A model generated the notes under the pieces. The model ran no database searches and was not told the origin of the DNA. It saw only the letters and a list, made by a program, of their open reading frames with translations. Below are positions 44,567 to 54,313 of a stretch of DNA of 64,000 bases, one piece after another. How positions within the stretch are numbered: the stretch's first letter is position 1; each line of letters begins with the position of its first letter. Source of the stretch: Flavobacterium geliluteum (GTDB taxonomy: Bacteria; Bacteroidota; Bacteroidia; Flavobacteriales; Flavobacteriaceae). The translations under genes were made by a program, and so were the position numbers. The stretch lies in contig NZ_JAGFBV010000003.1 in NCBI RefSeq assembly GCF_017948595.1, forward strand, positions 1-64,000, in the 5' to 3' direction.

Positions 44567-45595
44567 TTAAGAGGTAGTTCTGGACGATGATTTACGAATG
44601 TGTAATTCTGGAGTTAGAACTACCTTTTTTTCGATTTTGATGGTTTGTGTTTTGTCGACCTGCTCCAAAAATACACGGGCAGCCATTTTACCCATCTCAA
44701 GCGGAGACTGGTCTACAGAAGTAATGGAGAGTTCCATAAATTTGGTAAAAGGCTCGTTACTAAAACCACCTACACAAAACTCTTTTGGAATGCTTATATT
44801 TCTTTCTCTTAATTCCTGAATAGCACCCAAAGCCGCAAAATCACTCGAAGAGAAGATCGCGTCTGGTGGAATATCATATCCTAATAAAATATCTACAGCT
44901 TCTTTTCCTGCTTCAAGACTACTTTTAGACTGAATAACGTATTTTTCGTTAAACGTCATTCCGTTGTCCAGCAGAGCTTGTTTGTACCCTAAAAATCTGT
45001 TTTTGAAAATCTCAAGCGATTGATCTCCAGACAAGTGAGCAATGCATCTACAACCTTCGTCAATTAAGTGTTTGGTCGCCATATAGCCGCCTTTAAAGTC
45101 ATTGATTGTTACAGAACTAACGCCCTCTATGTGTTTGCTTCTATCAAAAAATACTAAAGGAACATTTTTCTTTAATACATTATGAAAAGCTTCATCATTT
45201 TCGTTGCTAACATCCGAAACCGACATTAAAATACCGTCTACCTGAGCATCAATTAAGGTATAAAGGTTTTCGTTCTCTCTTTTTGGATCTTCATGAGTTT
45301 GGCATATAATTACCTGATAACCATTAGGATGCAATTCTTCTTCGATTCCTCTGATGACAGATGCAAAGAAATTACTATCAATACGAGGAACAATAACCCC
45401 TATGTTATTACTACGGCCGCTTTTTAGAGCTAAAGCAAGTTTGTTTTGCTTATAGTTCATTGATGCCGCTGTTTTAAGAACCAATTCACGTGTGCTTTCT
45501 TTTATTTTCGGATTGTTATTTAACGCTCTGGAAACCGTTGCAGCAGTGATATTGAGCTTTTTTGCAATATCATAAATGGTTATTTTTTCGCTCAT
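44567..45595 (-). CDS. LacI-family regulator of the pectin/uronate locus
   Basis: This 342-residue repressor has an N-terminal LacI helix-turn-helix (TIYDIAKKLNITAATVSRAL) with the hinge helix region near YKQNKLALALKSG, then a periplasmic-binding-protein-like sensor domain ending around residue 335 (SVDQSPLEMGKMAARVFLEQ). It sits between the catabolic genes and the polymer-degrading genes. The palindrome TGYAATCGATTACA is of LacI type and occurs at three promoters of this locus; a weaker copy lies 65 bp before its own start. The effector is likely a uronate or KDG, which is inference. Confidence 0.9.
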   Translation of the reverse strand: MSEKITIYDIAKKLNITAATVSRALNNNPKIKESTRELVLKTAASMNYKQNKLALALKSGRSNNIGVIVPRIDSNFFASVIRGIEEELHPNGYQVIICQTHEDPKRENENLYTLIDAQVDGILMSVSDVSNENDEAFHNVLKKNVPLVFFDRSKHIEGVSSVTINDFKGGYMATKHLIDEGCRCIAHLSGDQSLEIFKNRFLGYKQALLDNGMTFNEKYVIQSKSSLEAGKEAVDILLGYDIPPDAIFSSSDFAALGAIQELRERNISIPKEFCVGGFSNEPFTKFMELSITSVDQSPLEMGKMAARVFLEQVDKTQTIKIEKKVVLTPELHIRKSSSRTTS

Positions 45596-45623
45596 TCAAA
45601 AGTTATTTTGATTAATTAACAAA

Positions 45624-45673
45624 CAAAAATACATTTTTTTTATATAACTCAATACTTTTTGTTATCGATTACC
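45624..45673 (-). promoter_or_regulatory. Promoter of the LacI-type gene with upstream operator-like site
   Basis: On the minus strand TATTTTTG (45631-45624) and TTG (45652-45650) stand 18 bp apart, a full -33/-7 pair. TGTTATCGATTACC (45660-45673) lies just upstream of the -33 element and matches the operator at 12 of 14 positions, which suggests weak autoregulation. Confidence 0.6.
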
Positions 45674-45792
45674 ATAATTTTTAACTAAAACGTTTTCTGT
45701 CTGATAATGATAAAAAATTATGTGTTTTTTTATCTAAAATGTAAATATAATTCATAATAAAAATTAAATATACATTTTATTTCTAAATAAAT

Positions 45793-45837
45793 TTGGTGTA
45801 TTAGAACTTATTTTATACTTTCGTGTAATCGATTACA
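45793..45837 (+). promoter_or_regulatory. Promoter of the first GH28/susCD operon with operator
   Basis: A TTG (45793-45795) and TACTTTCG (45816-45823) form a near-consensus pair with 20 bp between. The perfect palindrome TGTAATCGATTACA (45824-45837) begins at the next base, as at the other two promoters. It would control the whole polymer-degrading block. Confidence 0.75.
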
Positions 45838-45881
45838 TAATTATTGATGTTTTAAATAATAAACCTTAATATACCACGCAA

Positions 45882-47321
45882 ATGACTAAAAGTAAGTTCA
45901 TAAGGCTAAAGATAATTGTTTTGTTCTTATCAATTAGTGTGCTGTTGTTTGCTTGTGGAAAACAAGTTTCTGGTACTAACGCCGAAATTGCTTGGAGCAA
46001 AATAAAAATGGTGGTAAAGAGTATGCCTCAAACCAGCTTTTTGGATAAAACTTACAATATCAATGATTTTGGCGCTGTTGCCGATGGTTTAACTTTAAAT
46101 ACGGCTGCTTTTGAAAAAGCAATCAAAGCTTGTGCCGCAAATGGTGGTGGTGTGGTTTTGGTTCCTAACGGAAAATATTTTACTGGCCCCATTCATTTAG
46201 AGAGTAATATCAATTTGCATTTGGAAGATAATGCAGAAATTCTTTTTAGCACAAATCCAAAAGATTATCCGTTGGTTCATACTTCTTTTGAAGGAACCGA
46301 ACTCATAAATTATTCTCCTCTTATTTATGCAAAAAACAAAACCAATATTGCCATTACCGGAAAAGGAACGCTAAATGGTCAGGCAAACAGCACTAATTGG
46401 TGGATCTGGGCAGGCAGTAAAAGTTACGGATGGCAATCAGGAATCCCGTCACAAAATGATCCTAACAATCGCGAAGTATTGGTAGATATGGCAGAAAGAG
46501 GTGTTCCTGTTTCTGAGAGAGTTTTTGGGGAAGGACGTTATTTGCGTCCTAATTTTGTAGAATTTTTTGATTGTAATACGGCTTTGATAAAAGATGTAAA
46601 AATTATAAATGCCCCTTTTTGGATTTTACATCCCATAAAAACAAATAATATTATTGTTGATGGAGTTACGGTGACAAGTCATGGTCCTAATAATGATGGT
46701 TGTGATCCTGAATATTCTCAGAATGTCATTATAAAAAATTGCACTTTCAATACTGGTGACGATTGTATCGCTATAAAATCGGGCAGGGACGCAGATGGAA
46801 GAAGAGTCGCAATTCCGAGTAAAAATATCATTGTTCAGAATTGTAAAATGATTGATGGTCACGGCGGTGTGGTAATGGGAAGCGAGATTTCTGCTGGTGT
46901 AAATAATGTTTTTGTAGAAAATTGCATTATGGATAGTCCTAATCTCGAACGCGCTATTCGTATCAAAACAAATTCTAAACGGGGCGGTATCATTGAGGGA
47001 ATTTATGTAAGAAATCTTCAAATTGGTACTGTAAAAGAATGTGTTTTGAAGGCTACAATGACCTACAATGTTTATGGTTCTCAAACAGGGAATTTTATAC
47101 CCACGATACGAAACATCAATCTTGAAAATATTAAAGTAAATGACGGAGGTGAATATGGTATCTTGGCAGATGGCTATAAAGAATCCCCTGTCGAAAACAT
47201 CACTTTCAAAAATGTGGTAATCAAAAAAGTAGACTCCATGTATTCTTTGAAAAATGTAAAAAATGTACATTTTGTCGATACCTATATCAACGATAAAAAA
47301 GTCGAATCTATTAAAGACTAA
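45882..47321 (+). CDS. Polygalacturonase, glycoside hydrolase family 28
   Basis: This 479-residue lipoprotein has its lipobox at LLFAC (Cys25). It has a parallel beta-helix fold with the GH28 catalytic set intact: NDGCDPE (N-x-D), TGDDCIAIKSG (DD), DGHGGVVMGSE (G-H-G) and RIK at 360-362. It would hydrolyse polygalacturonate or its oligomers at the cell surface or in the periplasm. A Pectate_lyase_3-like N-terminus (YNINDFGAVADGLTLNTAAFEKAI) is normal. It is the first gene of the operon that continues into susC/susD. Confidence 0.93.
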   Translation: MTKSKFIRLKIIVLFLSISVLLFACGKQVSGTNAEIAWSKIKMVVKSMPQTSFLDKTYNINDFGAVADGLTLNTAAFEKAIKACAANGGGVVLVPNGKYFTGPIHLESNINLHLEDNAEILFSTNPKDYPLVHTSFEGTELINYSPLIYAKNKTNIAITGKGTLNGQANSTNWWIWAGSKSYGWQSGIPSQNDPNNREVLVDMAERGVPVSERVFGEGRYLRPNFVEFFDCNTALIKDVKIINAPFWILHPIKTNNIIVDGVTVTSHGPNNDGCDPEYSQNVIIKNCTFNTGDDCIAIKSGRDADGRRVAIPSKNIIVQNCKMIDGHGGVVMGSEISAGVNNVFVENCIMDSPNLERAIRIKTNSKRGGIIEGIYVRNLQIGTVKECVLKATMTYNVYGSQTGNFIPTIRNINLENIKVNDGGEYGILADGYKESPVENITFKNVVIKKVDSMYSLKNVKNVHFVDTYINDKKVESIKD

Positions 47322-47355
47322 AAAATAACTATCAATTAACCCTTAAAACCAAACT

Positions 47356-50300
47356 ATGAATATCAACCAATTAGTAAAAAAAAGAATAAAATACAATCTT
47401 GTATTTATGTTCTTCCTCAATTTTCTGCTGAGCTATACCATGAGCGCTCAGTCAGGACAGACAAGTACAATAGCCGGTAAAATTACAGATGCCGCAGGGC
47501 TTTCGTTGCCAGGAGTAAATATTGTTGAAAAAGGAACAAAAAATGGAACTTCGACAGATTTTGAAGGAAGTTTTAAATTGAATGTTTCTAATGAAAAAGC
47601 TACTTTGGTAATTAGTTATTTAGGATTTCAAACAAAAGAAGTTAGCGTAATGGGTAAATCAACCATTAATGTAAGTCTTACAGAAGAATCCAATTCATTA
47701 AAAGAAGTTGTGGTTGTAGGGTACGGAACGGTAAAGAAATCAGATCTTACGGGCTCTGTAAGTACTATTAGTGCCGCGACTATCACCGAGAGAAATACAA
47801 TTAACGCCCTTGAAGCCATTCAGGGAAGTACGCCTGGGGTGCAAATTTCATCTAGTTCTGGCCGTGCGGGCGATGGTTTTCGAGTTGTAATTAGAGGAAA
47901 TAACTCCTTATTGGCAGATTCCAGTAATCCATCAATGGTAGGTTCTACTCCTTTATATGTTGTAGATGGTGTGCCTATGGATGGAATTGACTTTTTGAAT
48001 CCGCAGGACATTGCTAGAATGGATGTTTTAAAAGACGCTTCATCGGCAGCAATTTATGGTTCTAGAGGTTCTAATGGGGTAATTATAGTAACTACAAAAA
48101 GTGGTACGAGCGCTAAGGCTGGAATCAATGTTACTTTTGATACTTCTTATGGTACCAAGACAGCAACAAGAATGCCAACTATGATGACAGGAGAAGAGTG
48201 GTGGAAATTTCATCAGGTGGCTTATATGAGCGCAACACCTGCGACGCAGACTCCGGCGCAATTGGCAACATTAGCAGGAAATCAGAGCCCTTTGTTGGTA
48301 TCAAGAGCCAATAGTGGTTATAATTTTGACTGGGCCGATGCTGTTATAAAATCTGGAATGACAGAAAATAATTATCTCAACATTTCAGGTCGTTCAGATT
48401 CTGGTTTGAGTTATAATTTAGGTTTTGGTATTCAAAGTGATAAAGGGTTAATCGATAATGATTCTACAGATAAATACTCATTCAAATTAGGTTTGAATCA
48501 TAAAATAAATGATAAATTTTCTACAGGTGTAAACGTTACAGTTGCCCGTATCGACTCGCAATTGGGTAGTGATTTGGCAATGCAGGATGCCTTGAGATTG
48601 AGCCCGTTAATGTCCCCGTGGGCTGTTGATGCCGCTGGAAACGAAAAAGTGGGTGAGTTGTTTTTTCTGCCGGGAAAATTAACCTATCCAAACGGTACTT
48701 TTGCGATCAATAAAACGAGTAATGTGAATCCGTTAGTAGAAATTGCTAATTCTTCTCAAACTCAAAAAACATGGCAAACAGTTGGTAATGTTTACTTTCA
48801 ATACCAACCTGCAAAATGGTTTTCTTTCAAAACTACATTTGCTTCAGGAATCGAAAACACTACAAACGGTACTGCTTATGGAGCACAATCTAATGCAGGT
48901 GTGACATTAAACAATAAAAATTCATCATCACTTGAGAATTATGATAACTTCAATTATACTTGGGACAATCAGATTGATTTGAAAAAGACTTTTAATGAAG
49001 TACATGATTTTAGTGTATTATTACTGCAAAGTATCTATTCTAATCAAGATGACAGATCGTATTTATATTCTAATTCACAACCCTTTAATACAGGAACAGA
49101 TAATATTGGTTCGGGTGTTCAAACGAGTTATGTTGTAAAATCTTCTTATGCAAAAAACACCTTAAACTCGTATGCGGTGCGTATTAATTATGCATTTAGA
49201 GACAAATATTTATTGACTGCTTCTAACAGATGGGACGGTTCTTCTGTATTGGCAGAAGGAGCAAAATGGGAGAGTTTCCCTTCGTTAGCTTTAGGTTGGA
49301 AAATTAGTAAAGAAGGTTTTTTATTGAATAACGAAACAATTTCTGATCTAAAATTAAGAGCAAGTGTGGGTTATACAGGAAACGATAACGTTGCTCCTTA
49401 TACTTCGCAGGCGTTGCTAAATCAGCAAACATTTTATGCAAACGGTGCTACTGTCGTTCCAGGATGGCAGTCAGAGAATTTGGCGAATCAGAATCTGTCT
49501 TGGGAAAAAACAAGAGAATTTAACTTAGGACTCGACTTTGGTTTCCTTAAAAATAGAATTACGGGTAGCGTTGATGTTTACGACAGATTATCAGATGATT
49601 TGATTTACAAACAGCAATTGCCAGCAGAATCAGGTTGGAAAAATACTTTTTCTAATGTTGGTTCTGTGAGTAACAAAGGGATCGAGGTTTTATTAACGAC
49701 AAAAAATATTAGAACAAGCACTCTTTCTTGGGAAACTACTTTTACTTTTTCTAAAAATGTAAATAAATTAGAATCCATCTACAATCAAGATAAGGTAAGT
49801 GATATTGGTAACAAATTGATTCTTGGAGCGCCATTAAACCCAAATTACAATTATGTTTATGATGGTGTTTGGCAAGAAAGTGAAGCCACACAAGCAGCTT
49901 CTTACGGAATGGCGCCGGGTCAGGCAAGGCCAAAAGATTTAAACAATGATGGTAAATTTAATCAGGATGACAGAACTGTAATTGGAAACCCAAATCCAGA
50001 GTGGCAAGGAAGTTTCTATTCTAAATTGACTATTGGCCAGTTTGATTTTAACTTTTCGGTTCTTACAAGTCAGGGACAAACGGTGTTGAGTAGTTTTCAT
50101 AAAAACTTTACCGATGTAAGTGACAGAGGTCGTCAGAAAATAGCAATGGATTATTTTATCCCTACAAACGGTGCGGGTATTGAGGCTAATGCCAATACAC
50201 AAAATCCGCGTCCGGGGCCGGTAGCAACTGGTGCAGGAGCTTACTGGAGTTCAGATTTTGGTTATTACAGAGATGCTTCTTATGTAAAAATTAAAAATAT

Positions 50301-50496
50301 CTCGTTAGGATACACACTCAACTCTGATTTGATCAAAAAATTAAAAATGAGTAATTTTAGAATTTATGTAAATGTTTTAGACCCTTTTGTATTCACAAAC
50401 TTTGACGGATATGATCCGGAGTGGGCAGGTTCTGCTTTTGGTGTAAACCGTCCGGCATCTATTACTACCCAATTGGGACTAAGTGTTAAATTTTAA
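47356..50496 (+). CDS. SusC-family TonB-dependent outer-membrane receptor
   Basis: This 1046-residue protein has a signal peptide (FFLNFLLSYTMSAQ) and a carboxypeptidase-regulatory-like domain (about 38-95; AGKITDAAGLSLPGVNIVEKG). The TonB-dependent plug (about 115-225) contains ALEAIQGSTPGVQIS, and ASSAAIYGSRGSNGVIIVTTKSG is the typical SusC end of the plug. A 22-strand barrel follows. It would import pectin oligosaccharides with the SusD partner, 12 bp downstream. The C-terminal beta-strand ends in Phe (LGLSVKF), as usual. Confidence 0.95.
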   Translation: MNINQLVKKRIKYNLVFMFFLNFLLSYTMSAQSGQTSTIAGKITDAAGLSLPGVNIVEKGTKNGTSTDFEGSFKLNVSNEKATLVISYLGFQTKEVSVMGKSTINVSLTEESNSLKEVVVVGYGTVKKSDLTGSVSTISAATITERNTINALEAIQGSTPGVQISSSSGRAGDGFRVVIRGNNSLLADSSNPSMVGSTPLYVVDGVPMDGIDFLNPQDIARMDVLKDASSAAIYGSRGSNGVIIVTTKSGTSAKAGINVTFDTSYGTKTATRMPTMMTGEEWWKFHQVAYMSATPATQTPAQLATLAGNQSPLLVSRANSGYNFDWADAVIKSGMTENNYLNISGRSDSGLSYNLGFGIQSDKGLIDNDSTDKYSFKLGLNHKINDKFSTGVNVTVARIDSQLGSDLAMQDALRLSPLMSPWAVDAAGNEKVGELFFLPGKLTYPNGTFAINKTSNVNPLVEIANSSQTQKTWQTVGNVYFQYQPAKWFSFKTTFASGIENTTNGTAYGAQSNAGVTLNNKNSSSLENYDNFNYTWDNQIDLKKTFNEVHDFSVLLLQSIYSNQDDRSYLYSNSQPFNTGTDNIGSGVQTSYVVKSSYAKNTLNSYAVRINYAFRDKYLLTASNRWDGSSVLAEGAKWESFPSLALGWKISKEGFLLNNETISDLKLRASVGYTGNDNVAPYTSQALLNQQTFYANGATVVPGWQSENLANQNLSWEKTREFNLGLDFGFLKNRITGSVDVYDRLSDDLIYKQQLPAESGWKNTFSNVGSVSNKGIEVLLTTKNIRTSTLSWETTFTFSKNVNKLESIYNQDKVSDIGNKLILGAPLNPNYNYVYDGVWQESEATQAASYGMAPGQARPKDLNNDGKFNQDDRTVIGNPNPEWQGSFYSKLTIGQFDFNFSVLTSQGQTVLSSFHKNFTDVSDRGRQKIAMDYFIPTNGAGIEANANTQNPRPGPVATGAGAYWSSDFGYYRDASYVKIKNISLGYTLNSDLIKKLKMSNFRIYVNVLDPFVFTNFDGYDPEWAGSAFGVNRPASITTQLGLSVKF

Positions 50497-50508
50497 TAAA
50501 GATATCAA

Positions 50509-52194
50509 ATGAAAAAAATAATAATAATTTTAGGAATAGTAATGGCTGCATTTACTTCTTGCAGTGATTATATAGAAGAAGAGAGTTTATCGTATGTTCC
50601 AGCTGATGAAACGTATAAAACAGCCTCTGGTTTTCAATTGTTAATCAATGCAAATTATGCTTGGCTTAAAGGAATTTACGGCGGAAATCCGTGGTTATTT
50701 GAGTCAGGAACCGATATGTATGCAGAAGGAAGAACTCCGGAACCAGCTGGTTTAAGTCAATATACATTATTGATTCCGTCCTCTAGCAACGTAGACGAAT
50801 TGTATATTTCGTGTTATCAGCAAATTCAGTCTGTAAACAAAACCTTGTATTATTCGACCGTTACAGAGCAAACCTCCAATCTGGGCATGCTTGTTGGAGA
50901 AGCACGATATTTAAGAGCTAATGCTTACTTTTTATTGGTTCAAACTTATGGAGGTGTTCCTATTGTGAATGAACATGTGACTGCACCTATTTTATCTTTT
51001 ACAAGAAATACCGCAGAAGAAGTATATACTCAAATTATTACCGATTTAGAAGCTTCTTTGGCTAGTGTGGGTACAGGCGCTTATGCCACAACGGGTAAAG
51101 TAAACAAAAGAGCGGTAAATGATTTATTGGCAAAAGTATACTTAACAAGAGGTTACGAAACGTTTGGTACTCCGACAGATTTTACAAAAGCCGCTTCTTA
51201 CGCAGATGCAGCAATTGCTGGTCAAGCCTTAAACATACCTTTTAGCCAATTATTTGCTGCTACTGCAACTGGTGATAACGATCTAAATGCTGAGACTATT
51301 TTTTCTGTTCAGTACGACAAAGCCTCAACCAGCACAGATCCTACACGATTAGGAAATAATCAGTTTTATTATTTTAGTTCTTATTTGGGAGGTTCTGAAA
51401 CGGGCGCTCCGTTAAGAAGTTACAATTTATGTCCTACTACGTATGCTTTAGGTCTCTATGAAAAAGGAGATAAAAGATGGGAAACTACTTTTATGACAGA
51501 GGTTCTGGAAGAAACGGTAACGACCAACGGAGCAGCAAAAACAACGCTATATTACCCTTATTACAGGCCTACAAACCCGGCAGCAGTAAAAGTGAGACAT
51601 TTTTACGAGCCTAAATGGTTTACTCCTGCAGATAAAACAGCCTGGCTGGCAGCCAATGCCTCAAGAAGAGCGGCTACTTTTGTGTACCATCCTTGGGGAG
51701 AATACGGTGCCGACCATACGCTTATCGATAATCGTGATTGTTATACTATTCCGGTAAAGAAATTTGATGATGCAAATCCAACAACGCCAGTAAGTACAGG
51801 GCCTGTAAGCACAAGAGATATTATTTTGTCACGATTGGGAGAAACGTATTTAATCGCTGCCGAAGCATACCTAAAAGCAGGTATTCCAACAACTGGTCTA
51901 GATCGTCTTAACGAAGTGAGAAGAAGAGCCGGAGTTGCAAATGCTACTCTTGGGGAGTTTAATATCGACTATATCTTAGACGAAAGAGGCAGAGAGTTGG
52001 TAGGAGAATACAAACGTTGGTTTGATTTGAAACGCACTGGTACACTGGTAGCGAGAGCATCATTGTATAATTATAAAATCAAAGCGGCCAATTTTGTTGG
52101 AATAGACGGTGCGCTTAAAATTTTAAGACCAATCCCACAAACTGCATTAGATTTAAATCAAAATAAAGATTTTCCGCAAAATCCCGGATACTAG
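50509..52194 (+). CDS. SusD-family outer-membrane glycan-binding lipoprotein
   Basis: This 561-residue lipoprotein has its lipobox at AAFTSC (Cys18). The SusD/RagB pattern is clear: YIEEESLSYVPADETYKTASG near the start, TPR-like helices (VGEARYLRANAYFLLVQTYGGVPIV, LLAKVYLTRGYE), and the C-terminal motifs IAAEAYLKAG, LDRLNEVRRRAG, ERGRELVGEYKRWFDLKRTG. It would bind the glycan above the SusC barrel. A strong hairpin follows the stop. Confidence 0.95.
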   Translation: MKKIIIILGIVMAAFTSCSDYIEEESLSYVPADETYKTASGFQLLINANYAWLKGIYGGNPWLFESGTDMYAEGRTPEPAGLSQYTLLIPSSSNVDELYISCYQQIQSVNKTLYYSTVTEQTSNLGMLVGEARYLRANAYFLLVQTYGGVPIVNEHVTAPILSFTRNTAEEVYTQIITDLEASLASVGTGAYATTGKVNKRAVNDLLAKVYLTRGYETFGTPTDFTKAASYADAAIAGQALNIPFSQLFAATATGDNDLNAETIFSVQYDKASTSTDPTRLGNNQFYYFSSYLGGSETGAPLRSYNLCPTTYALGLYEKGDKRWETTFMTEVLEETVTTNGAAKTTLYYPYYRPTNPAAVKVRHFYEPKWFTPADKTAWLAANASRRAATFVYHPWGEYGADHTLIDNRDCYTIPVKKFDDANPTTPVSTGPVSTRDIILSRLGETYLIAAEAYLKAGIPTTGLDRLNEVRRRAGVANATLGEFNIDYILDERGRELVGEYKRWFDLKRTGTLVARASLYNYKIKAANFVGIDGALKILRPIPQTALDLNQNKDFPQNPGY

Positions 52195-52239
52195 TAAGTG
52201 ATTGTTTTGTAATTAATTTATAATAGTTGTTTTTAGAAG

Positions 52240-52287
52240 CTAGTTAAAAAGGGGTTTGATAGTTTATCGAACTCCTTTCTTAACTAG
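52240..52287 (+). terminator. Intercistronic hairpin after susD
   Basis: CTAGTTAA...GGGGTT (52240 on) pairs with AACTCC...TTAACTAG (to 52287) over about 17 bp with few mismatches, and the segment after it is A-rich (AATTAAAAAAG). It lies 46 bp after susD and 17 bp before the next ATG. It could be an attenuator that lowers expression of the downstream enzymes, or a 3' end stabilising susCD mRNA. Confidence 0.5.
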
Positions 52288-52303
52288 AATTAAAAAAGTT
52301 CAG

Positions 52304-53245
52304 ATGAAAAAAATGCTTTTAATACTACTGCTGATTTCGAATGCTATTTTTGCTCAAAGCAATTTTAGTATCGATACTTCGTACACAGAAAAAAGTGTTT
52401 ATGTTAAGTTGATCAAGAAATATCCTTTTATAACGATCCCTCAACTTAAGGAAGATAAAACAGTAGTGCAAGTTGCTAATGTTGTTTATCAGGACCACAA
52501 AGAAAGACCTTTGCATTTGGATGCTTTTTTTTATAAGAAACAAAAACAAAACCCAGCCGTACTATTGATTCATGGTGGTGGTTGGAAATCTGGAAATAAA
52601 AATCAAATGCATATTCTGGCACAGGAAATAGCTGCAAAAGGATATTCGTGTTTTGCAATTGAGTACAGATTGTCATTAGAAGCAAAATATCCCGAAGGAG
52701 TTATAGATGTAAAAAATGCTATCAAATTTATTAAAGATAATGCCAAAAATTTCAATGTAGATCCAGACAAAATTGCCGTTTTAGGATGCTCTTCCGGAGC
52801 TCAAATGGCAGCTTTGATTGGTACAACAAATGAAAATTTGGTTTTTGAAGATCCTTTGTTCAAAAGCAAAGCTTCTTCAAAAGTAAATGCCATTATCAAT
52901 GTTGATGGAATTTTGGCTTTTAAACATCCCGAATCTTCAGAAGGCGAAATGGCATCATTTTGGCTAAATGGTACTTATGAGGAGAAACCTGAAATCTGGA
53001 AAAATGCTTCGGCTTTATCGCATACCGATGAAACAACGCCGCCCATACTTTTTATCAATAGCAGTATCGACAGGTTTCATGCGGGCAGAGACGACATGAT
53101 AAAGATTTTAGATCAGAATAAAATTTACAGCGAGGTATATACGATCAAAGAATCACCGCATTCTTTTTGGTTTTTTGAACCTTGGTTAGCAGAAACGGTA
53201 CTTTATACTACTCAATTTTTAGATAAAATTTTCAAAATAAATTAA
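52304..53245 (+). CDS. Secreted alpha/beta-hydrolase, pectin-locus esterase
   Basis: About 313 residues from the ATG at 52304 (an upstream in-frame start lies in the hairpin). Signal peptide KKMLLILLLISNAIFAQ. BD-FAE-like alpha/beta hydrolase with LLIHGGGWKSGNK (oxyanion), GCSSGAQMA (nucleophile Ser in G-x-S-x-G), SSIDRFHAG (Asp) and SPHSFWFF (His). It would remove acetyl or other ester groups from pectin fragments, with the exact ester unknown. It follows the susD hairpin and is 6 bp ahead of the DUF4861 gene. Confidence 0.85.
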   Translation: MKKMLLILLLISNAIFAQSNFSIDTSYTEKSVYVKLIKKYPFITIPQLKEDKTVVQVANVVYQDHKERPLHLDAFFYKKQKQNPAVLLIHGGGWKSGNKNQMHILAQEIAAKGYSCFAIEYRLSLEAKYPEGVIDVKNAIKFIKDNAKNFNVDPDKIAVLGCSSGAQMAALIGTTNENLVFEDPLFKSKASSKVNAIINVDGILAFKHPESSEGEMASFWLNGTYEEKPEIWKNASALSHTDETTPPILFINSSIDRFHAGRDDMIKILDQNKIYSEVYTIKESPHSFWFFEPWLAETVLYTTQFLDKIFKIN

Positions 53246-53251
53246 AATAAA

Positions 53252-54217
53252 ATGAAAACAGTTATTACAATTTCGTCAGCATTACTTTTAAGTTTTACAG
53301 CTGTACATGCACAAAAATATGATGTAAAAACGGCTAAAACCTACGCTGAGATTTCGGTTAAAACCGATGGAAAATGGGAAGGTCGTAAATATATTGGAGG
53401 CACTACTTTTAATAATGTAGACAAATTAAAACTGGCGCCGGAGCACACAGATCATTCTTTCGATATTCGTTATGAAGGCCCGGGTTGGGAAAGTAATAAA
53501 ATAGGATATCGCTTGTATCTCGACTGGAGAAATGCAATTGATATTTTCGGAAAAAAAACGTCAGCAATGGTTTTGCCCCAAGTAGGGCAGGATAATTTTG
53601 ACTCGTATCACGAAATGAGCGATTGGGGTGCAGATATCCTGAAAGCGGGTAAAGGAATCGGTATCGGGTCAATTGACCGTTATCTGAATAACGAAAAATT
53701 ACATTTTTACGAGGTAGATTCGACTATTGCTACTGTGGTAAATAAAACCAATGAATCCGGTGTAAAAGTTGATTATTACGGCTGGAAAACTGCTTCAGAT
53801 AAAATTGATTTTACATCCGAGTTGAGCATCAAACCAGATCAATTGTACACCAAACATACGATTCGTGCTTCTAAGGAAATTAGCGGAATTTGTACGGGTA
53901 TTGTGAAGCAAAAGAATACAGAATTGTTTAAAAAAGAAAGTAAAAACAAAAAGTGGGCATATATCGCTACTTACGGAACGCAATCATTGGTTCCGGACAA
54001 GTTAGGAATGGCTATTTTTTATGAAGTGAAGACCGTAGAAAGTTTGGTTGACACCGAATTGGATCATCTCATCGTTTTTAAACCAAGTACAAAAACAAGT
54101 TCTTTTTATTTATTGGGAGCTTGGGAACAAGAAAAAGACGGAATCAAATCGCAGGAAGAGTTTGTAAAATATCTGGATCAAAAATTAGAAGAACTAAACA
54201 AAAAAGGTAAAATTTAA
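53252..54217 (+). CDS. DUF4861-family secreted protein
   Basis: This 321-residue protein has a signal peptide (MKTVITISSALLLSFTAVHA). It is a beta-rich protein with KWEGRKYIGGTTFNN, HDIRYEGPGWESNKIGYRLYLDWRNAID-type features and DNFDSYHEMSDWGADILKAGKG, which I recognise as DUF4861. Members sit in pectin-use loci, often next to GH105. No catalytic residues are established to my knowledge. Either an unknown lyase/hydrolase or a binding protein is possible. Confidence 0.8.
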   Translation: MKTVITISSALLLSFTAVHAQKYDVKTAKTYAEISVKTDGKWEGRKYIGGTTFNNVDKLKLAPEHTDHSFDIRYEGPGWESNKIGYRLYLDWRNAIDIFGKKTSAMVLPQVGQDNFDSYHEMSDWGADILKAGKGIGIGSIDRYLNNEKLHFYEVDSTIATVVNKTNESGVKVDYYGWKTASDKIDFTSELSIKPDQLYTKHTIRASKEISGICTGIVKQKNTELFKKESKNKKWAYIATYGTQSLVPDKLGMAIFYEVKTVESLVDTELDHLIVFKPSTKTSSFYLLGAWEQEKDGIKSQEEFVKYLDQKLEELNKKGKI

Positions 54218-54313
54218 AATTTGATAGTTAAAACTATTTTAAGTTTTGTTTGTATGTCTTTGCCTTAGGCAGGTAAAACTCAAATATAAAATTGTAATTA
54301 TAATATATTTAAA

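Noticed and set aside
46626..47270. A 214-codon minus-strand frame in the first GH28 gene
   Set aside because: GH28 catalytic motifs on the plus strand are intact, and the antisense frame is a by-product of the AT-rich beta-helix repeats.
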